NCBI RefSeq assembly: GCF_900109655.1
Contig: NZ_FOAT01000010.1
Location: 1-64,000 of the forward strand
DNA: 64,000 bases
DNA from: Hominimerdicola alba
Lineage (GTDB): Bacteria > Bacillota > Clostridia > Oscillospirales > Ruminococcaceae
Direction of reading: 5' to 3'
Part shown: positions 45,041 to 54,285 of the stretch, piece by piece
Layout of the letters: every line of letters begins with the position of its first letter
Numbering within the stretch: the first letter of the stretch is position 1
Notes under the pieces: generated by a model
What the model was told of the DNA's origin: nothing
The model's input: the letters and a program-made list of their open reading frames with translations, nothing else
Database searches by the model: none
Translations under genes and position numbers: made by a program

Positions 45041-46195
45041 ATGAAAAAGATCTTACATATTTCAAAATACTATTATCCCTTTATAGGCGGAGTTGAGGAG
45101 GTCGCGGCTGACATAACTCTGGCGCTGAAAGGGGAGGACTATGAGCAGAAGATCATCTGCTTCAATGAGGATTCCACTACCGATGGTGTGACTACACACA
45201 GGGGCGAGACTGTTCATGATGACGTTAACGGCGTTGAGGTCATTCGCTGTGGCTCGGTGGCAAAAGTGGCTTCTCAGGCGCTTTCCGTGACTTACTACAA
45301 GGAACTCAAAAACGTTATGGAGAGTTACAAGCCCGATATCATTGTGTTCCATTATCCAAATCCATTTGTTTCGGAGATGCTTCTGAGATACAAAAAGAAG
45401 GATTTCAAGCTGGTGGTTTACTGGCATCTGGATATCACAAAGCAGAAGGTGCTCTCGAAGCTGTTTTACCGCCAGAATATCGAACTGCTTGAACGGGCTG
45501 ACAGGATCATCGCCACAAGCCCGAACTATATAAAGGGAAGTCCGTTCCTTAGCCGTTTCAAGGACAAGTGTATGGTAATACCCAACTGCATCAACAATGA
45601 GCGTCTGAAAGTTACACCCGAGATAGAGGAACTTGCGGCGAAGATACGCAAAAAGTACAAGGATAAGACCATATGCTTCGGTCTGGGCAGACATATTCCC
45701 TACAAGGGCTTTATAAAGCTGGTTGAGGCGAGCCGTTATCTGGACGATAAGTTTGCTATACTTATCGGCGGCAAGGGCGAACTGACAGGTATGCTGATGA
45801 AAGAAGCATCTGGCGACAGCAAGGTGCATTTCCTTGGAAAGATCAGCGACACCGAGCTTATCGCTTGTCTGATGGCCTGCGATATATTCTGTTTCCCGTC
45901 GGTTACAAAGAACGAAGCTTTCGGCATCGCGCTGGCAGAGGGTATGTATTTCGGTAAGCCTGCGGTGACATTCACTATCCCCGGCAGCGGAGTTAATTAT
46001 GTTAATGTCAAGGATGTTACGGGTCTTGAGTGCCCGAACTCCGACAGCAAGGCTTATGCTGATGCTCTTGAAAAGCTGGCTGGCGACCCCGAACTGAGGG
46101 AAAAGCTGGGCAGCGCGGGCAGAGATAGAGTGCTGGATAATTTCACCTATGATATCTTTGCCGATAACATCAAGAAAATGATAAAAGAACTGTGA
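45041..46195 (+). CDS. Family 4 glycosyltransferase
   Basis: 384 residues, GT-B fold. N-terminal ISKYYYPFIGGVEEVA is typical of GT4 enzymes; C-terminal GLGRHIPYKGFIKLVEA, LIGGKGELTGML, VHFLGKISDTELIACL and KNEAFGIALAEGMYFGKPAV give the donor-binding E(x7)E motif. Possibly a mannosyltransferase given manC two genes upstream (inference). A long antisense open frame mirrors this gene and is a codon-usage shadow. Confidence 0.93.
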   Translation: MKKILHISKYYYPFIGGVEEVAADITLALKGEDYEQKIICFNEDSTTDGVTTHRGETVHDDVNGVEVIRCGSVAKVASQALSVTYYKELKNVMESYKPDIIVFHYPNPFVSEMLLRYKKKDFKLVVYWHLDITKQKVLSKLFYRQNIELLERADRIIATSPNYIKGSPFLSRFKDKCMVIPNCINNERLKVTPEIEELAAKIRKKYKDKTICFGLGRHIPYKGFIKLVEASRYLDDKFAILIGGKGELTGMLMKEASGDSKVHFLGKISDTELIACLMACDIFCFPSVTKNEAFGIALAEGMYFGKPAVTFTIPGSGVNYVNVKDVTGLECPNSDSKAYADALEKLAGDPELREKLGSAGRDRVLDNFTYDIFADNIKKMIKEL

Positions 46196-46203
46196 TACGT
46201 GAT

Positions 46204-46241
46204 AAAAAGGCATCTTCCGCGGAAGATGCCTTTTGTTTTTT
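46204..46241 (+). terminator. Terminator of the manC operon
   Basis: A near-perfect palindrome aaaaaggcatcttcc/ggaagatgcctttt followed by gttttttat, starting 8 bases after the GT4 stop. The A-rich 5' side means it could also act for the minus strand. Confidence 0.93.
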
Positions 46242-46257
46242 ATGTGTAAATTTCAGA

Positions 46258-46294
46258 CAAAAAAACGACAGCCTCCGAAAAAGCTGCCGTTTTG
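46258..46294 (-). terminator. Terminator of the secreted cohesin-like gene
   Basis: Minus strand stem (acggcagc / gctgtcgt, one mismatch) followed by seven T residues, about 27 bases after the stop codon at 46321. Back to back with the manC-operon terminator. Confidence 0.85.
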
Positions 46295-46320
46295 ATTATC
46301 ATGATCGATCGCTTGCAGAA

Positions 46321-47478
46321 TTACTTAACAGTAACAGTGATAGCGTTCTTGATAGCACCTGTTGTATCCCACTTGCCGTTTACTCTTGCAGCAACAGCAA
46401 CCTTGTAGGTCATGCCGGGAGTCAGGTTCTTAGGAGTGATATAGCTGTTTGTAGTGATGTTGGAAGTCTGAACTCTCCACTTACCAGCCAGATATACAGC
46501 GATGCCGTACTTGTCAGCGCCCTGTACCTTGTCCCAAACGAACTGGATCTGGTGATACTGAGAGTTGGTAACAGCTCTGAAGTTCTTAGGAACAGTGTCG
46601 CTGGTAGAAGAGGACTTGCCTATTTCTGTGGTAGCGGTGTTGATGCCGTATACGAGGTTGCCGCTGAAGTTGTCACCTGTCAGGGTGGGCTTGTCGATAT
46701 TGAGAGTCAGCTTGGAACCGTTAGGATTTGCGCCGCTCTTTACCTTCAGAGTGAATGTGCCCAGCAGATTGCCGCTGAGTGTTGCAGCTGAAGATACATT
46801 GTAGAATGCGTTGGTGTACTCGCCGTTAGCGTAGTTATCCAGGCTGCTCAGAGAGTTTGTTGCGAAAGAGAAGCTTACGTCATCAAATACGCTCTTATCT
46901 ACGTTCAGAGTCATAGTACCGGCAGAGATCTGGTTGTTTGTCAGACCGCTGAGGTATACGGGAACTGTAACGTAAGAATTGCTGACTGAGGATGTACCCA
47001 GCTGCAGGTTAGCCTTTACACTGCAGAGTGTTCTCATAGGAGTTGAGGTTCTCTCGCCTGTAGACTTGTTGATCTTAACAGCGTAGATGTGTGCGCCGTT
47101 CATAGCAGAAGTCATGTTAACAGTGATAGCCTTTGTGGTGTAGTTCAGCTTTGTCCAGTTGAACTGTTCGATCTTGTTTGTACCCTTGGTAGCGCTGGAG
47201 CTGTAGTACCACTCATAAGTAAAACCGCTGGTACCATAAGCCTTATCCTGAGTGCCGAGGATAACTTCCATTGTGAAAGAGCTGCCTACTGCACAGTAAA
47301 GGTCGCCTGTGAAATATGTGCCGTCATACTCGAAATCGCTGATATCAGCTGCGCTGGCTACGATAACATTGCCGGCATTTGCGAATGTTGCGGGAACAAT
47401 GCCTGCAGCGGTAGATCCCATGATTGCTACTGCTGAAAGAACTGCTGCGCATTTGCTTACAACTTTTGTCATGTTCAT
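46321..47478 (-). CDS. Secreted protein with cohesin-like and FN3 domains
   Basis: 385 residues. Signal peptide: Lys-rich start, hydrophobic core AAVLSAVAIMGSTAAGIV, and a likely cleavage near ASA-AD (about 43). An Ig-like N-terminal part (about 48-150) has YTGDLY/YEWYYSS strands. The middle (about 160-285) has VTVPVYLSGLTNNQISAGTM, then LNVDKSVFDDVSF and LLGTFTLKVKSG, resembling the beta-sandwich of cohesin-type modules. The C-terminus (about 295-385) is a fibronectin type III domain with WDKVQGADKYGIAVY. No dockerin, sortase signal or membrane anchor. Monocistronic, with its own consensus promoter and terminator. A cell-surface or matrix role is inferred. Confidence 0.82.
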   Translation of the reverse strand: MNMTKVVSKCAAVLSAVAIMGSTAAGIVPATFANAGNVIVASAADISDFEYDGTYFTGDLYCAVGSSFTMEVILGTQDKAYGTSGFTYEWYYSSSATKGTNKIEQFNWTKLNYTTKAITVNMTSAMNGAHIYAVKINKSTGERTSTPMRTLCSVKANLQLGTSSVSNSYVTVPVYLSGLTNNQISAGTMTLNVDKSVFDDVSFSFATNSLSSLDNYANGEYTNAFYNVSSAATLSGNLLGTFTLKVKSGANPNGSKLTLNIDKPTLTGDNFSGNLVYGINTATTEIGKSSSTSDTVPKNFRAVTNSQYHQIQFVWDKVQGADKYGIAVYLAGKWRVQTSNITTNSYITPKNLTPGMTYKVAVAARVNGKWDTTGAIKNAITVTVK

Positions 47479-47606
47479 CTAAAAAGACCTCCATATTAAT
47501 TTAGTATGTTTCGTCAAGTACTATCGGATCAAAATGCAATTTTCATAAAAACTGCCAATCCTATAATAGCCTATTCTCCCTATGATCCGATTTCTTAACT
47601 TATTTA

Positions 47607-47635
47607 ATTATATCATATCATTTATATGCTTGCAA
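47607..47635 (-). promoter_or_regulatory. Promoter of the secreted cohesin-like gene
   Basis: Minus strand TTGCAA (47635-47630), a 17-base spacer and perfect TATAAT (47612-47607), about 130 bases upstream of the start codon. Confidence 0.8.
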
Positions 47636-48652
47636 TAGTTAAAATAAATAAATATTACGGTCGGGGTTTATCACATTAGTATAATTATATAAGTTATAAC
47701 AATTTGTATATAATACAACTTTTATTTCGGTGCTTTTGGGGAAGTTTAGTATATTTTGAATAAGATAATATTCTTATATAACATCAGTGAGATGCCAAAC
47801 ATATAAAATCTACATCTTATCATAAAGCAGTCAAACCGATATCATGTTAAGTATGCTTGCGGTTTTGCAGGTCATGAGTTAGTAAGCATTTGAGAGATGC
47901 TGCTTGCCTGATGAGAATGCTTACTGTAAGTTACCTTATATATGTAAGGTATATCGGATTTGCCTGATAACTCCGAGGGTAATGCCAAAGTGCTTTTGCC
48001 GCCGGTCATCTTTTACAATAGGGGTGTATTCTGTTTGATACAGGGCTTCCGCTTATTTATACTATAACATCAAACAGCAATAGTTGCAATGGACATATTG
48101 TATAAAAGTATTTTGACTCAATTGTTAACTTCAAGTAAACAATAAAATAATTAACCGATGTTTTAGTTCTTGTTTCGGCGATATGCGATTATTTTTTGTA
48201 GCATTGTCGATTTCGTACACGGTTAAGTAAAAATCAGTTTGCCGATGAAGTGATTTTGATATATGATAAGTATTGACGTTTGAAAAATATTGTTGTATTA
48301 TTTTTAGTGTTTTGATTGGTGATTGATCTGTTGCTTTTTGATATTATCAGCTAAGAAACGCTGTATATCTCAGATCCTGCATGTTTCAATGATTGATATT
48401 CGTAGTTAAATGTCAGATAATTTCCGGTTCTGAACATTTCGGATAATTATACGAAATATCGAAAATTCAAGCGGGTATTTCAGCGAATTTGTCGGTTAGC
48501 TATAATTTATGCACATGCAAAATTAATCGATTTTGTTCATTTACTGTTCATTGATATGATCAGGTAAGCATAATTATCGTTTTTTGGCGGCTTTATCCGT
48601 TTAAAATTGACATAACAGCGCCGAGAATTCATTCTATTTTTACAAGAGGGAT

Positions 48653-48681
48653 TTGACATATCCGCTAAAAAATAGTATAAT
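48653..48681 (+). promoter_or_regulatory. Perfect consensus promoter of the rml operon
   Basis: TTGACA at 48653-48658, a 17-base spacer and TATAAT at 48676-48681: full sigma-A consensus in both boxes. It lies about 100 bases upstream of rmlA and probably drives rmlA through ugd. Confidence 0.93.
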
Positions 48682-48784
48682 ATAAGGGATAATTATTAGT
48701 ACGGCGGGCTGTGTTTCAAATTGTCGCTTTTGCACAGTGGAGATATACAGCTGATAATATACATTAATAATGGGAGTGAACGAT

Positions 48785-49672
48785 ATGAAAGGTATTATTC
48801 TAGCCGGCGGTTCCGGCACAAGACTCTATCCATTAACGATGGTAACATCGAAACAGCTTCTGCCTGTTTATGACAAGCCTATGGTCTACTATCCTTTGTC
48901 AACATTGATGCTGGCTGGCATAAAGGATATACTCATAATATCCACCCCCACCGACCTGCCGAATTTTGAAAGGCTTCTCGGTGACGGTTCGGAGTACGGT
49001 ATCAGCCTTTCTTATAAGGTACAGCCTTCTCCCGATGGTCTGGCTCAGGCGTTCATTCTCGGTGAAGAGTTTATCGGCGACGATGCCTGCGCTATGGTGC
49101 TGGGCGACAATATTTTCTACGGCAACGGCTTCGGAAGAATTCTCCGTACCGCCAAGGAAAATGCCGAGAATAATGCTCGTGCGACGGTCTTCGGATACTA
49201 TGTTCCCGACCCCGAACGTTTCGGTGTGGTCGAATTTGATGAAAAGGGACAGGCTGTTTCCATTGAGGAAAAGCCGAAGGAGCCTAAGTCCAACTATGCG
49301 GTGACGGGACTGTACTTCTATCCCAAGGGAGTTTCTGCCCGCGCAAATGCAGTAAAGCCCTCGGCTCGCGGCGAGCTGGAGATAACCACCCTCAATGAGA
49401 TGTATCTTGATGACGGTCTGCTGGATGTTCAGCTGCTGGGCAGAGGTTTTGCATGGCTGGATACAGGTACGATGGACAGTCTTGCGGAGGCAACTAACTT
49501 CGTGCAGATGGTACAGAACCGTCAGGGAATAGAGATTTCCGCCCCCGAGGAGATAGCTTTCATCAACGGCTGGATAGACAAGGACGGGCTGATGAAGTCT
49601 GCCGAAAAATACGGCAAATCTCCCTATGGTGCGCACCTCAAAAAGGTGGCAGAGGGTAAGATTAAATATTAA
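48785..49672 (+). CDS. rmlA: Glucose-1-phosphate thymidylyltransferase
   Basis: 295 residues from the ATG at 48785, with GGGAG 8 bases upstream (the in-frame ATG at 48770 overlaps that site). Motifs: [13 protein letters not shown] (nucleotide binding), [52 protein letters not shown]-type core and [10 protein letters not shown]. First step of dTDP-L-rhamnose synthesis: glucose-1-phosphate plus dTTP to dTDP-glucose. Heads the rml operon. Confidence 0.97.
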   Translation: MKGIILAGGSGTRLYPLTMVTSKQLLPVYDKPMVYYPLSTLMLAGIKDILIISTPTDLPNFERLLGDGSEYGISLSYKVQPSPDGLAQAFILGEEFIGDDACAMVLGDNIFYGNGFGRILRTAKENAENNARATVFGYYVPDPERFGVVEFDEKGQAVSIEEKPKEPKSNYAVTGLYFYPKGVSARANAVKPSARGELEITTLNEMYLDDGLLDVQLLGRGFAWLDTGTMDSLAEATNFVQMVQNRQGIEISAPEEIAFINGWIDKDGLMKSAEKYGKSPYGAHLKKVAEGKIKY

Positions 49673-49686
49673 GGAGCTTTTTTAAG

Positions 49687-50238
49687 ATGGGTAATTTTAC
49701 GTTTAACGAGACTAAGCTGAAAGGCGTTTACATAATCGACGTCAAGACCTACGGCGACAACCGCGGCTACTTTATGGAAACTTATAAAGAGAGCGATTTC
49801 AAGGCGGCAGGTCTTGATTACAACTTCGTTCAGGATAATCAGTCCAGTTCACGCAAGGGCGTGCTGAGGGGTCTGCATTTTCAGAAGACCTATCCTCAGG
49901 CAAAGCTGGTGCGTGTGCTGAAAGGCGAGGTGTTTGATGTTGCTGTTGACCTGAGAAAGGGAAGTGAGACCTACGGACAGTGGGTTGGCGCAGTGCTTTC
50001 TGAGGAAAACAAGCGTCAGTTCATGATACCCCGCGGATTTGCACATGGTTTTCTTGTACTGAGCGATTACGCCGAGTTTGCATACAAATGTGACGACGTT
50101 TACCATCCCGAGGACGAGGGCGGTATCATGTGGAATGACCCTGCCATCGGTATAGAGTGGCCTGAAGCGGGCGAACTGATACTCAGCGAGAAGGACAAAG
50201 TTCACCCCTCACTGGCAGAATCCAAGATTGAATTTTAA
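49687..50238 (+). CDS. rmlC: dTDP-4-dehydrorhamnose 3,5-epimerase
   Basis: 183 residues, cupin fold of the usual RmlC length. Motifs: NRGYFMETYKESDF, FVQDNQSSSRKGVLRGLHFQ (catalytic His in LRGLHFQ), VFDVAVDLRKGS, IPRGFAHGFLVLSD and YKCDDVYHPEDEGG. Third enzyme of the dTDP-rhamnose pathway. GGAG ribosome site in the 14-base gap after rmlA. Confidence 0.97.
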   Translation: MGNFTFNETKLKGVYIIDVKTYGDNRGYFMETYKESDFKAAGLDYNFVQDNQSSSRKGVLRGLHFQKTYPQAKLVRVLKGEVFDVAVDLRKGSETYGQWVGAVLSEENKRQFMIPRGFAHGFLVLSDYAEFAYKCDDVYHPEDEGGIMWNDPAIGIEWPEAGELILSEKDKVHPSLAESKIEF

Positions 50239-50249
50239 GGAGAATCGAT

Positions 50250-51278
50250 ATGACTATTTTTGTAACAGGCGGCGCAGGATTTATCGGCTCGAACTTCGTG
50301 TTCCATATGCTGGATACCTATCCCGATTACCGCATCGTGTGCCTTGACAAGCTGACCTATGCAGGCAATCTCAGCACACTTGAACCCGTGATGAAGAACC
50401 CGAATTTCAGATTCGTGAAGATAGATATCTGCGACAGGGAAGCTATCTACAAGCTGTTTGAGGAAGAAAAGCCCGATATCGTTGTTAATTTTGCGGCTGA
50501 ATCTCACGTTGACCGTTCCATTGAGAACCCTGAGATATTCCTGCAGACAAATATCCTCGGCACACAGGTGCTGATGGACGCTTGCAGAAAGTACGGCATA
50601 CAGCGTTATCATCAGGTAAGTACCGATGAAGTTTACGGCGATCTGCCACTTGACAGACCCGACCTCTTCTTCACCGAGGAGACACCTATACACACTTCAT
50701 CGCCTTATTCTTCATCAAAGGCTGGTGCTGATCTGCTTGTAATGGCTTATCACAGAACTTACGGTCTGCCTGTGACAATTTCCAGATGTTCCAACAACTA
50801 CGGTCCTTATCACTTCCCCGAGAAGCTGATACCGCTGATGATAGCAAATGCACTGGCTGACAAGCCTCTGCCTGTTTACGGCGAGGGTCTTAACGTCCGC
50901 GACTGGCTGTATGTTGAGGATCACTGCCGTGCTATCGACCTTATCATACACAAGGGCAGGGTCGGCGAGGTTTACAATGTCGGCGGACACAACGAGATGA
51001 AGAACATCGATATCGTTAAGCTGATATGCAGAGAACTGGGCAAACCCGAGAGCCTTATCACACACGTTGAAGACAGAAAGGGTCACGATATGCGCTACGC
51101 TATCGACCCCACAAAGATACACAACGAACTGGGCTGGCTGCCCGAGACCAAGTTTGCGGACGGTATCAAGAAGACTATCGATTGGTACCTGAACAACCGC
51201 GAATGGTGGGAAACTATAATCAGCGGAGAATATCAGAACTACTACGAGAAAATGTACGGTAATCGTGCGGAGGTCTGA
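50250..51278 (+). CDS. rmlB: dTDP-glucose 4,6-dehydratase
   Basis: 342 residues, extended SDR. NAD-binding FVTGGAGFIGSNFV at the N-terminus, FAAESHVDRSI, STDEVYGDLP, the catalytic YSSSKAGADLLV (YxxxK) and SNNYGPYHFPEKLIPL, plus NVRDWLYVEDHC, all typical of RmlB. Converts dTDP-glucose to dTDP-4-keto-6-deoxyglucose. AAGGAG site 12 bases after rmlC. Confidence 0.97.
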   Translation: MTIFVTGGAGFIGSNFVFHMLDTYPDYRIVCLDKLTYAGNLSTLEPVMKNPNFRFVKIDICDREAIYKLFEEEKPDIVVNFAAESHVDRSIENPEIFLQTNILGTQVLMDACRKYGIQRYHQVSTDEVYGDLPLDRPDLFFTEETPIHTSSPYSSSKAGADLLVMAYHRTYGLPVTISRCSNNYGPYHFPEKLIPLMIANALADKPLPVYGEGLNVRDWLYVEDHCRAIDLIIHKGRVGEVYNVGGHNEMKNIDIVKLICRELGKPESLITHVEDRKGHDMRYAIDPTKIHNELGWLPETKFADGIKKTIDWYLNNREWWETIISGEYQNYYEKMYGNRAEV

Positions 51279-51279
51279 A

Positions 51280-52359
51280 ATGTCCGCGAAGCGCAATTAT
51301 TCAACTGACTTGCTTCGTTGTATACTGATGATAATGATAACTGCACATCATATCATCGTTCATGCATTGGATCTCAAGGCCATCGGATCAGGCAATGTAA
51401 GCCGCGATCAATTTCCTTTTTCTTTGTTTTTGCTGAACTCATTCTGCATCATAGCCGTTAATGCGTTTTTCTTCATAAGCGGCTACTATTCCATCAAGCT
51501 GAAATCCAAAAAGATCGTCTTGCTGTACGTTGAGATGGTATTTTATTTATTCATCTGGTACCTGGTAATGCTATTCAGCAAGCAGTTCACGCTGATGTCT
51601 GGGCAATCGCTGAAATACCTGTTCAACGTGGCGTTCCCCATATCGACGTACTGGTTCATGGGCGCATATTTCCTGCTTTGTATACTTGCGCCGTTCATCA
51701 ACGAATTTATCGATTCACTTGATGCTTCAAAGCAGAAGAAACTGCTGATAACACTCAGCGTGGTGGCAGTTGTGTACGGCTTTATTTTCGACTGGGACGG
51801 CATCGGCAGAGGACACACATTCCTGCACGGTCTGTATATGTATTTTGTGGGTATGCTGTGCCGCAAGAACAGTGAAAAGCTGCCTAAATCCAAGCTTTTG
51901 TATCTGGGCATATATCTTGCGACCTCGGCGGCTGTGGCATTTGCGGCTTTTGTGATGTACAGAAAATCACATTCCACACTTTCGTGGTATATTTACAGCT
52001 ACAACGATCCGCTGATAGTTTTAGGCGCAGTGGCACTTTGTTTGCTGTTTATTTTCTGGGATTCATACGGACCTATATCGGAATTTTCAAGCAGGATATC
52101 GAAATATGTGCTTGCAGTCTACCTTATAACGGTAAACCCTACGATAGTTTTCTATCCCGTTAAGAAATTCATGGAGACCCACAACAGTCAGCCTGTTGTG
52201 ATATCTTCGATAATCGTGTATTCTTTTGCATTGTTTGCCGTATGCATATTGCTGGATTATCTCAGGGATAAGCTGTTTTCGGCGATAGGCAGAATACTTC
52301 ATCTGGAGGATATATATGAGAATATTTGTAACTGGTACTGGTGGTCAACTCGGTTATGA
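51280..52359 (+). CDS. Acyltransferase 3 family membrane protein
   Basis: 359 residues from the ATG at 51280, with GGAGG in the last codons of rmlB. About ten membrane helices; N-terminal YSTDLLRCILMIMITAHHII with the family's conserved Arg and His, then FFISGYYSIKLKSKKI. Likely O-acetylates a sugar of the surface polymer. It sits unusually inside the rml operon between rmlB and rmlD, and its last 44 bases overlap rmlD. Confidence 0.9.
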   Translation: MSAKRNYSTDLLRCILMIMITAHHIIVHALDLKAIGSGNVSRDQFPFSLFLLNSFCIIAVNAFFFISGYYSIKLKSKKIVLLYVEMVFYLFIWYLVMLFSKQFTLMSGQSLKYLFNVAFPISTYWFMGAYFLLCILAPFINEFIDSLDASKQKKLLITLSVVAVVYGFIFDWDGIGRGHTFLHGLYMYFVGMLCRKNSEKLPKSKLLYLGIYLATSAAVAFAAFVMYRKSHSTLSWYIYSYNDPLIVLGAVALCLLFIFWDSYGPISEFSSRISKYVLAVYLITVNPTIVFYPVKKFMETHNSQPVVISSIIVYSFALFAVCILLDYLRDKLFSAIGRILHLEDIYENICNWYWWSTRL

Positions 52360-53203
52360 TGTAATGAACGAGGTGGCAAAGCGCGGTCATGAGGCTGTGG
52401 GCTCGGATATACTCGATAGTGTTCCGCAGGATTTTGAGTACATTAAACTTGATATTACTGACCCCGCGGCTGTTGAAAAAGTGCTTTCCGAAGTCAAGCC
52501 CGATGTTGTTATCCACCCCGCCGCGTGGACGGCTGTTGACGCTGCCGAGGACGAGGAGAATCTCGCTAAAGTCCGCGCGATAAATGTTGATGGACCTCAG
52601 AATATCGCGAATGTATGCAAAAAGCTGGGCTGCAAGATGATACAGATCTCCACCGACTACGTTTTCAACGGACAGGGAGAAACTCCCTGGCAGCCTGACT
52701 GCAAGGACTATGCTCCCCTGAATGTTTACGGACAGTCAAAGCTTGACGGCGAACTTGCGGTAGCTAATACTCTGGATAAATATTTCATCGTCAGGATAGC
52801 ATGGGTCTTCGGTGTTAACGGCAATAATTTCGTAAAGACCATGCTGAATGTGGGCAAAAAGTACCCCGAGGTTCGTGTGGTAAATGACCAGATAGGTACA
52901 CCTACTTACACCTATGATCTTGCAAGACTGCTGGTGGACATGGCTGAAAGCGATAAATACGGCTACTATCACGCTACCAACGAGGGCGGATATATAAGCT
53001 GGTACGATTTCACCTGTGAGATATTCAGGCAGGCGGGTTATGATACAAAAGTCACCCCTGTGACAACTGCGGAATACGGGCTCAGCAAGGCGGCGCGTCC
53101 TTTCAATTCAAGACTGGACAAGTCTAAGCTTGTGGAAAACGGTTTTGAGCCTTTGCCAACATGGCAGGACGCAGTAGCGAGATATCTGAAAGAAATAAAA
53201 TAA
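52316..53203 (+). CDS. rmlD: dTDP-4-dehydrorhamnose reductase
   Basis: 295 residues. NAD(P)-binding IFVTGTGGQLGYDV, HPAAWTAVDAAEDE, QISTDYVFNGQGETPW, YGQSKLDGE (YxxxK) and RIAWVFG are the RmlD signatures. Last step of dTDP-L-rhamnose synthesis. The start codon, with a GGAGG site, lies 44 bases inside the end of the acyltransferase gene, so the two are translated in overlapping frames. Confidence 0.97.
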   Translation: MRIFVTGTGGQLGYDVMNEVAKRGHEAVGSDILDSVPQDFEYIKLDITDPAAVEKVLSEVKPDVVIHPAAWTAVDAAEDEENLAKVRAINVDGPQNIANVCKKLGCKMIQISTDYVFNGQGETPWQPDCKDYAPLNVYGQSKLDGELAVANTLDKYFIVRIAWVFGVNGNNFVKTMLNVGKKYPEVRVVNDQIGTPTYTYDLARLLVDMAESDKYGYYHATNEGGYISWYDFTCEIFRQAGYDTKVTPVTTAEYGLSKAARPFNSRLDKSKLVENGFEPLPTWQDAVARYLKEIK

Positions 53204-53219
53204 TCGGGTGGTCATATAA

Positions 53220-54284
53220 ATGTTTGACAATAATTTAAAAACTGTATTCGTGACGGGCGCGGCAGGATTTATCGGCTCGAATCTGGTAACAAAGCTGTTC
53301 GGTATGCTTGATGGTGTATGCATCATCGGGCTTGATAATATGAATGATTACTACGATGTAAGCCTGAAAGAATACCGTCTTTCCGAGATAGAAAAAGCTG
53401 AAAAGAACAGCAAGTGCACTTTCAAGTTCTACAAAGGCGACCTTGCTGACAAGGCACTCATCACAAAGATATTTGAGGAGCACAAGCCTGAGATAGTCGT
53501 AAATCTTGCGGCGCAGGCGGGTGTAAGATATTCCATTGAAAATCCCGATGCCTATATAAATTCAAATATGATAGGCTTTTACAATATCCTTGAGGCCTGC
53601 CGTCATTATCCTGTGGCACACCTTGTTTATGCAAGTTCTTCCAGCGTTTACGGCGGAAACAAGAAAGTTCCTTTCAGCACTGATGACATGGTAGACCACC
53701 CAGTTTCGCTGTATGCGGCGACAAAGAAGAGCAACGAGCTTTTTGCCCATGCATATTCAAAACTTTACAATATCCCAACCACGGGATTGCGTTTCTTCAC
53801 AGTCTACGGTCCTGCGGGACGTCCCGATATGGCATATTTCGGATTCACCAACAAGCTTGTAAAGGGCGAGACCATAAAGATATTCAACTACGGCAACTGC
53901 AAGCGCGATTTCACTTTTGTTGACGATATCGTTGAGGGCATAGTCCGCGTTATGCAGAAAGCTCCCGAGAAGAAAAACGGTGAGGACGGTCTGCCTGTAC
54001 CGCCTTATGCGCTGTACAATATCGGCGGCGGTACTCCCGAAAATCTGCTGGATTTCGTGCAGATACTCAGCGAGGAGCTTGTACGTGCAGGGGTTCTGCC
54101 CAAGGATTATGACTTTGATGCTCACAAGGAACTTGTACCAATGCAGCCTGGAGATGTTCCTGTGACTTACGCAGATTCATCGGCGCTGGAGCGTGATTTC
54201 GGTTTCAAGCCGACTATCAGCCTGCGTGAGGGACTGCGCAGTTTTGCACAGTGGTACAAGAATTTCTACATGGGAGGAAACTAA
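53220..54284 (+). CDS. UDP-glucuronate 4-epimerase-like SDR
   Basis: 354 residues. [79 protein letters not shown] (YxxxK) and [16 protein letters not shown] match the UDP-GlcA 4-epimerase group (Cap1J/LspL/GAE), which makes UDP-galacturonate. The neighbour ugd provides the substrate. 16 bases after rmlD. Confidence 0.9.
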   Translation: MFDNNLKTVFVTGAAGFIGSNLVTKLFGMLDGVCIIGLDNMNDYYDVSLKEYRLSEIEKAEKNSKCTFKFYKGDLADKALITKIFEEHKPEIVVNLAAQAGVRYSIENPDAYINSNMIGFYNILEACRHYPVAHLVYASSSSVYGGNKKVPFSTDDMVDHPVSLYAATKKSNELFAHAYSKLYNIPTTGLRFFTVYGPAGRPDMAYFGFTNKLVKGETIKIFNYGNCKRDFTFVDDIVEGIVRVMQKAPEKKNGEDGLPVPPYALYNIGGGTPENLLDFVQILSEELVRAGVLPKDYDFDAHKELVPMQPGDVPVTYADSSALERDFGFKPTISLREGLRSFAQWYKNFYMGGN

Positions 54285-54285
54285 G

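Larger units (their letters stand above)
47479..48784. other. Long divergent intergenic region upstream of rmlA
   Basis: About 1.3 kb without a credible gene. It holds the minus-strand promoter of the secreted protein (47607-47635) and the perfect promoter of rmlA (48653-48681). In between are two strong hairpins in a row: agtaagcatt/aatgcttact (47881-47925, loop 25) and taccttata...taaggta (47932-47951). Base composition is very AT-rich. No riboswitch family could be matched. Confidence 0.72.

Noticed and set aside
45062-46213. 383-codon minus-strand frame antisense to the GT4 gene
   Set aside because: It mirrors a well-supported glycosyltransferase; composition is that of a reverse-complement shadow.
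54193-54285. 31-residue upstream extension of ugd
   Set aside because: Would overlap the epimerase gene by 92 bases; the Rossmann motif starts right after the ATG at 54286, which has GGGAGG.
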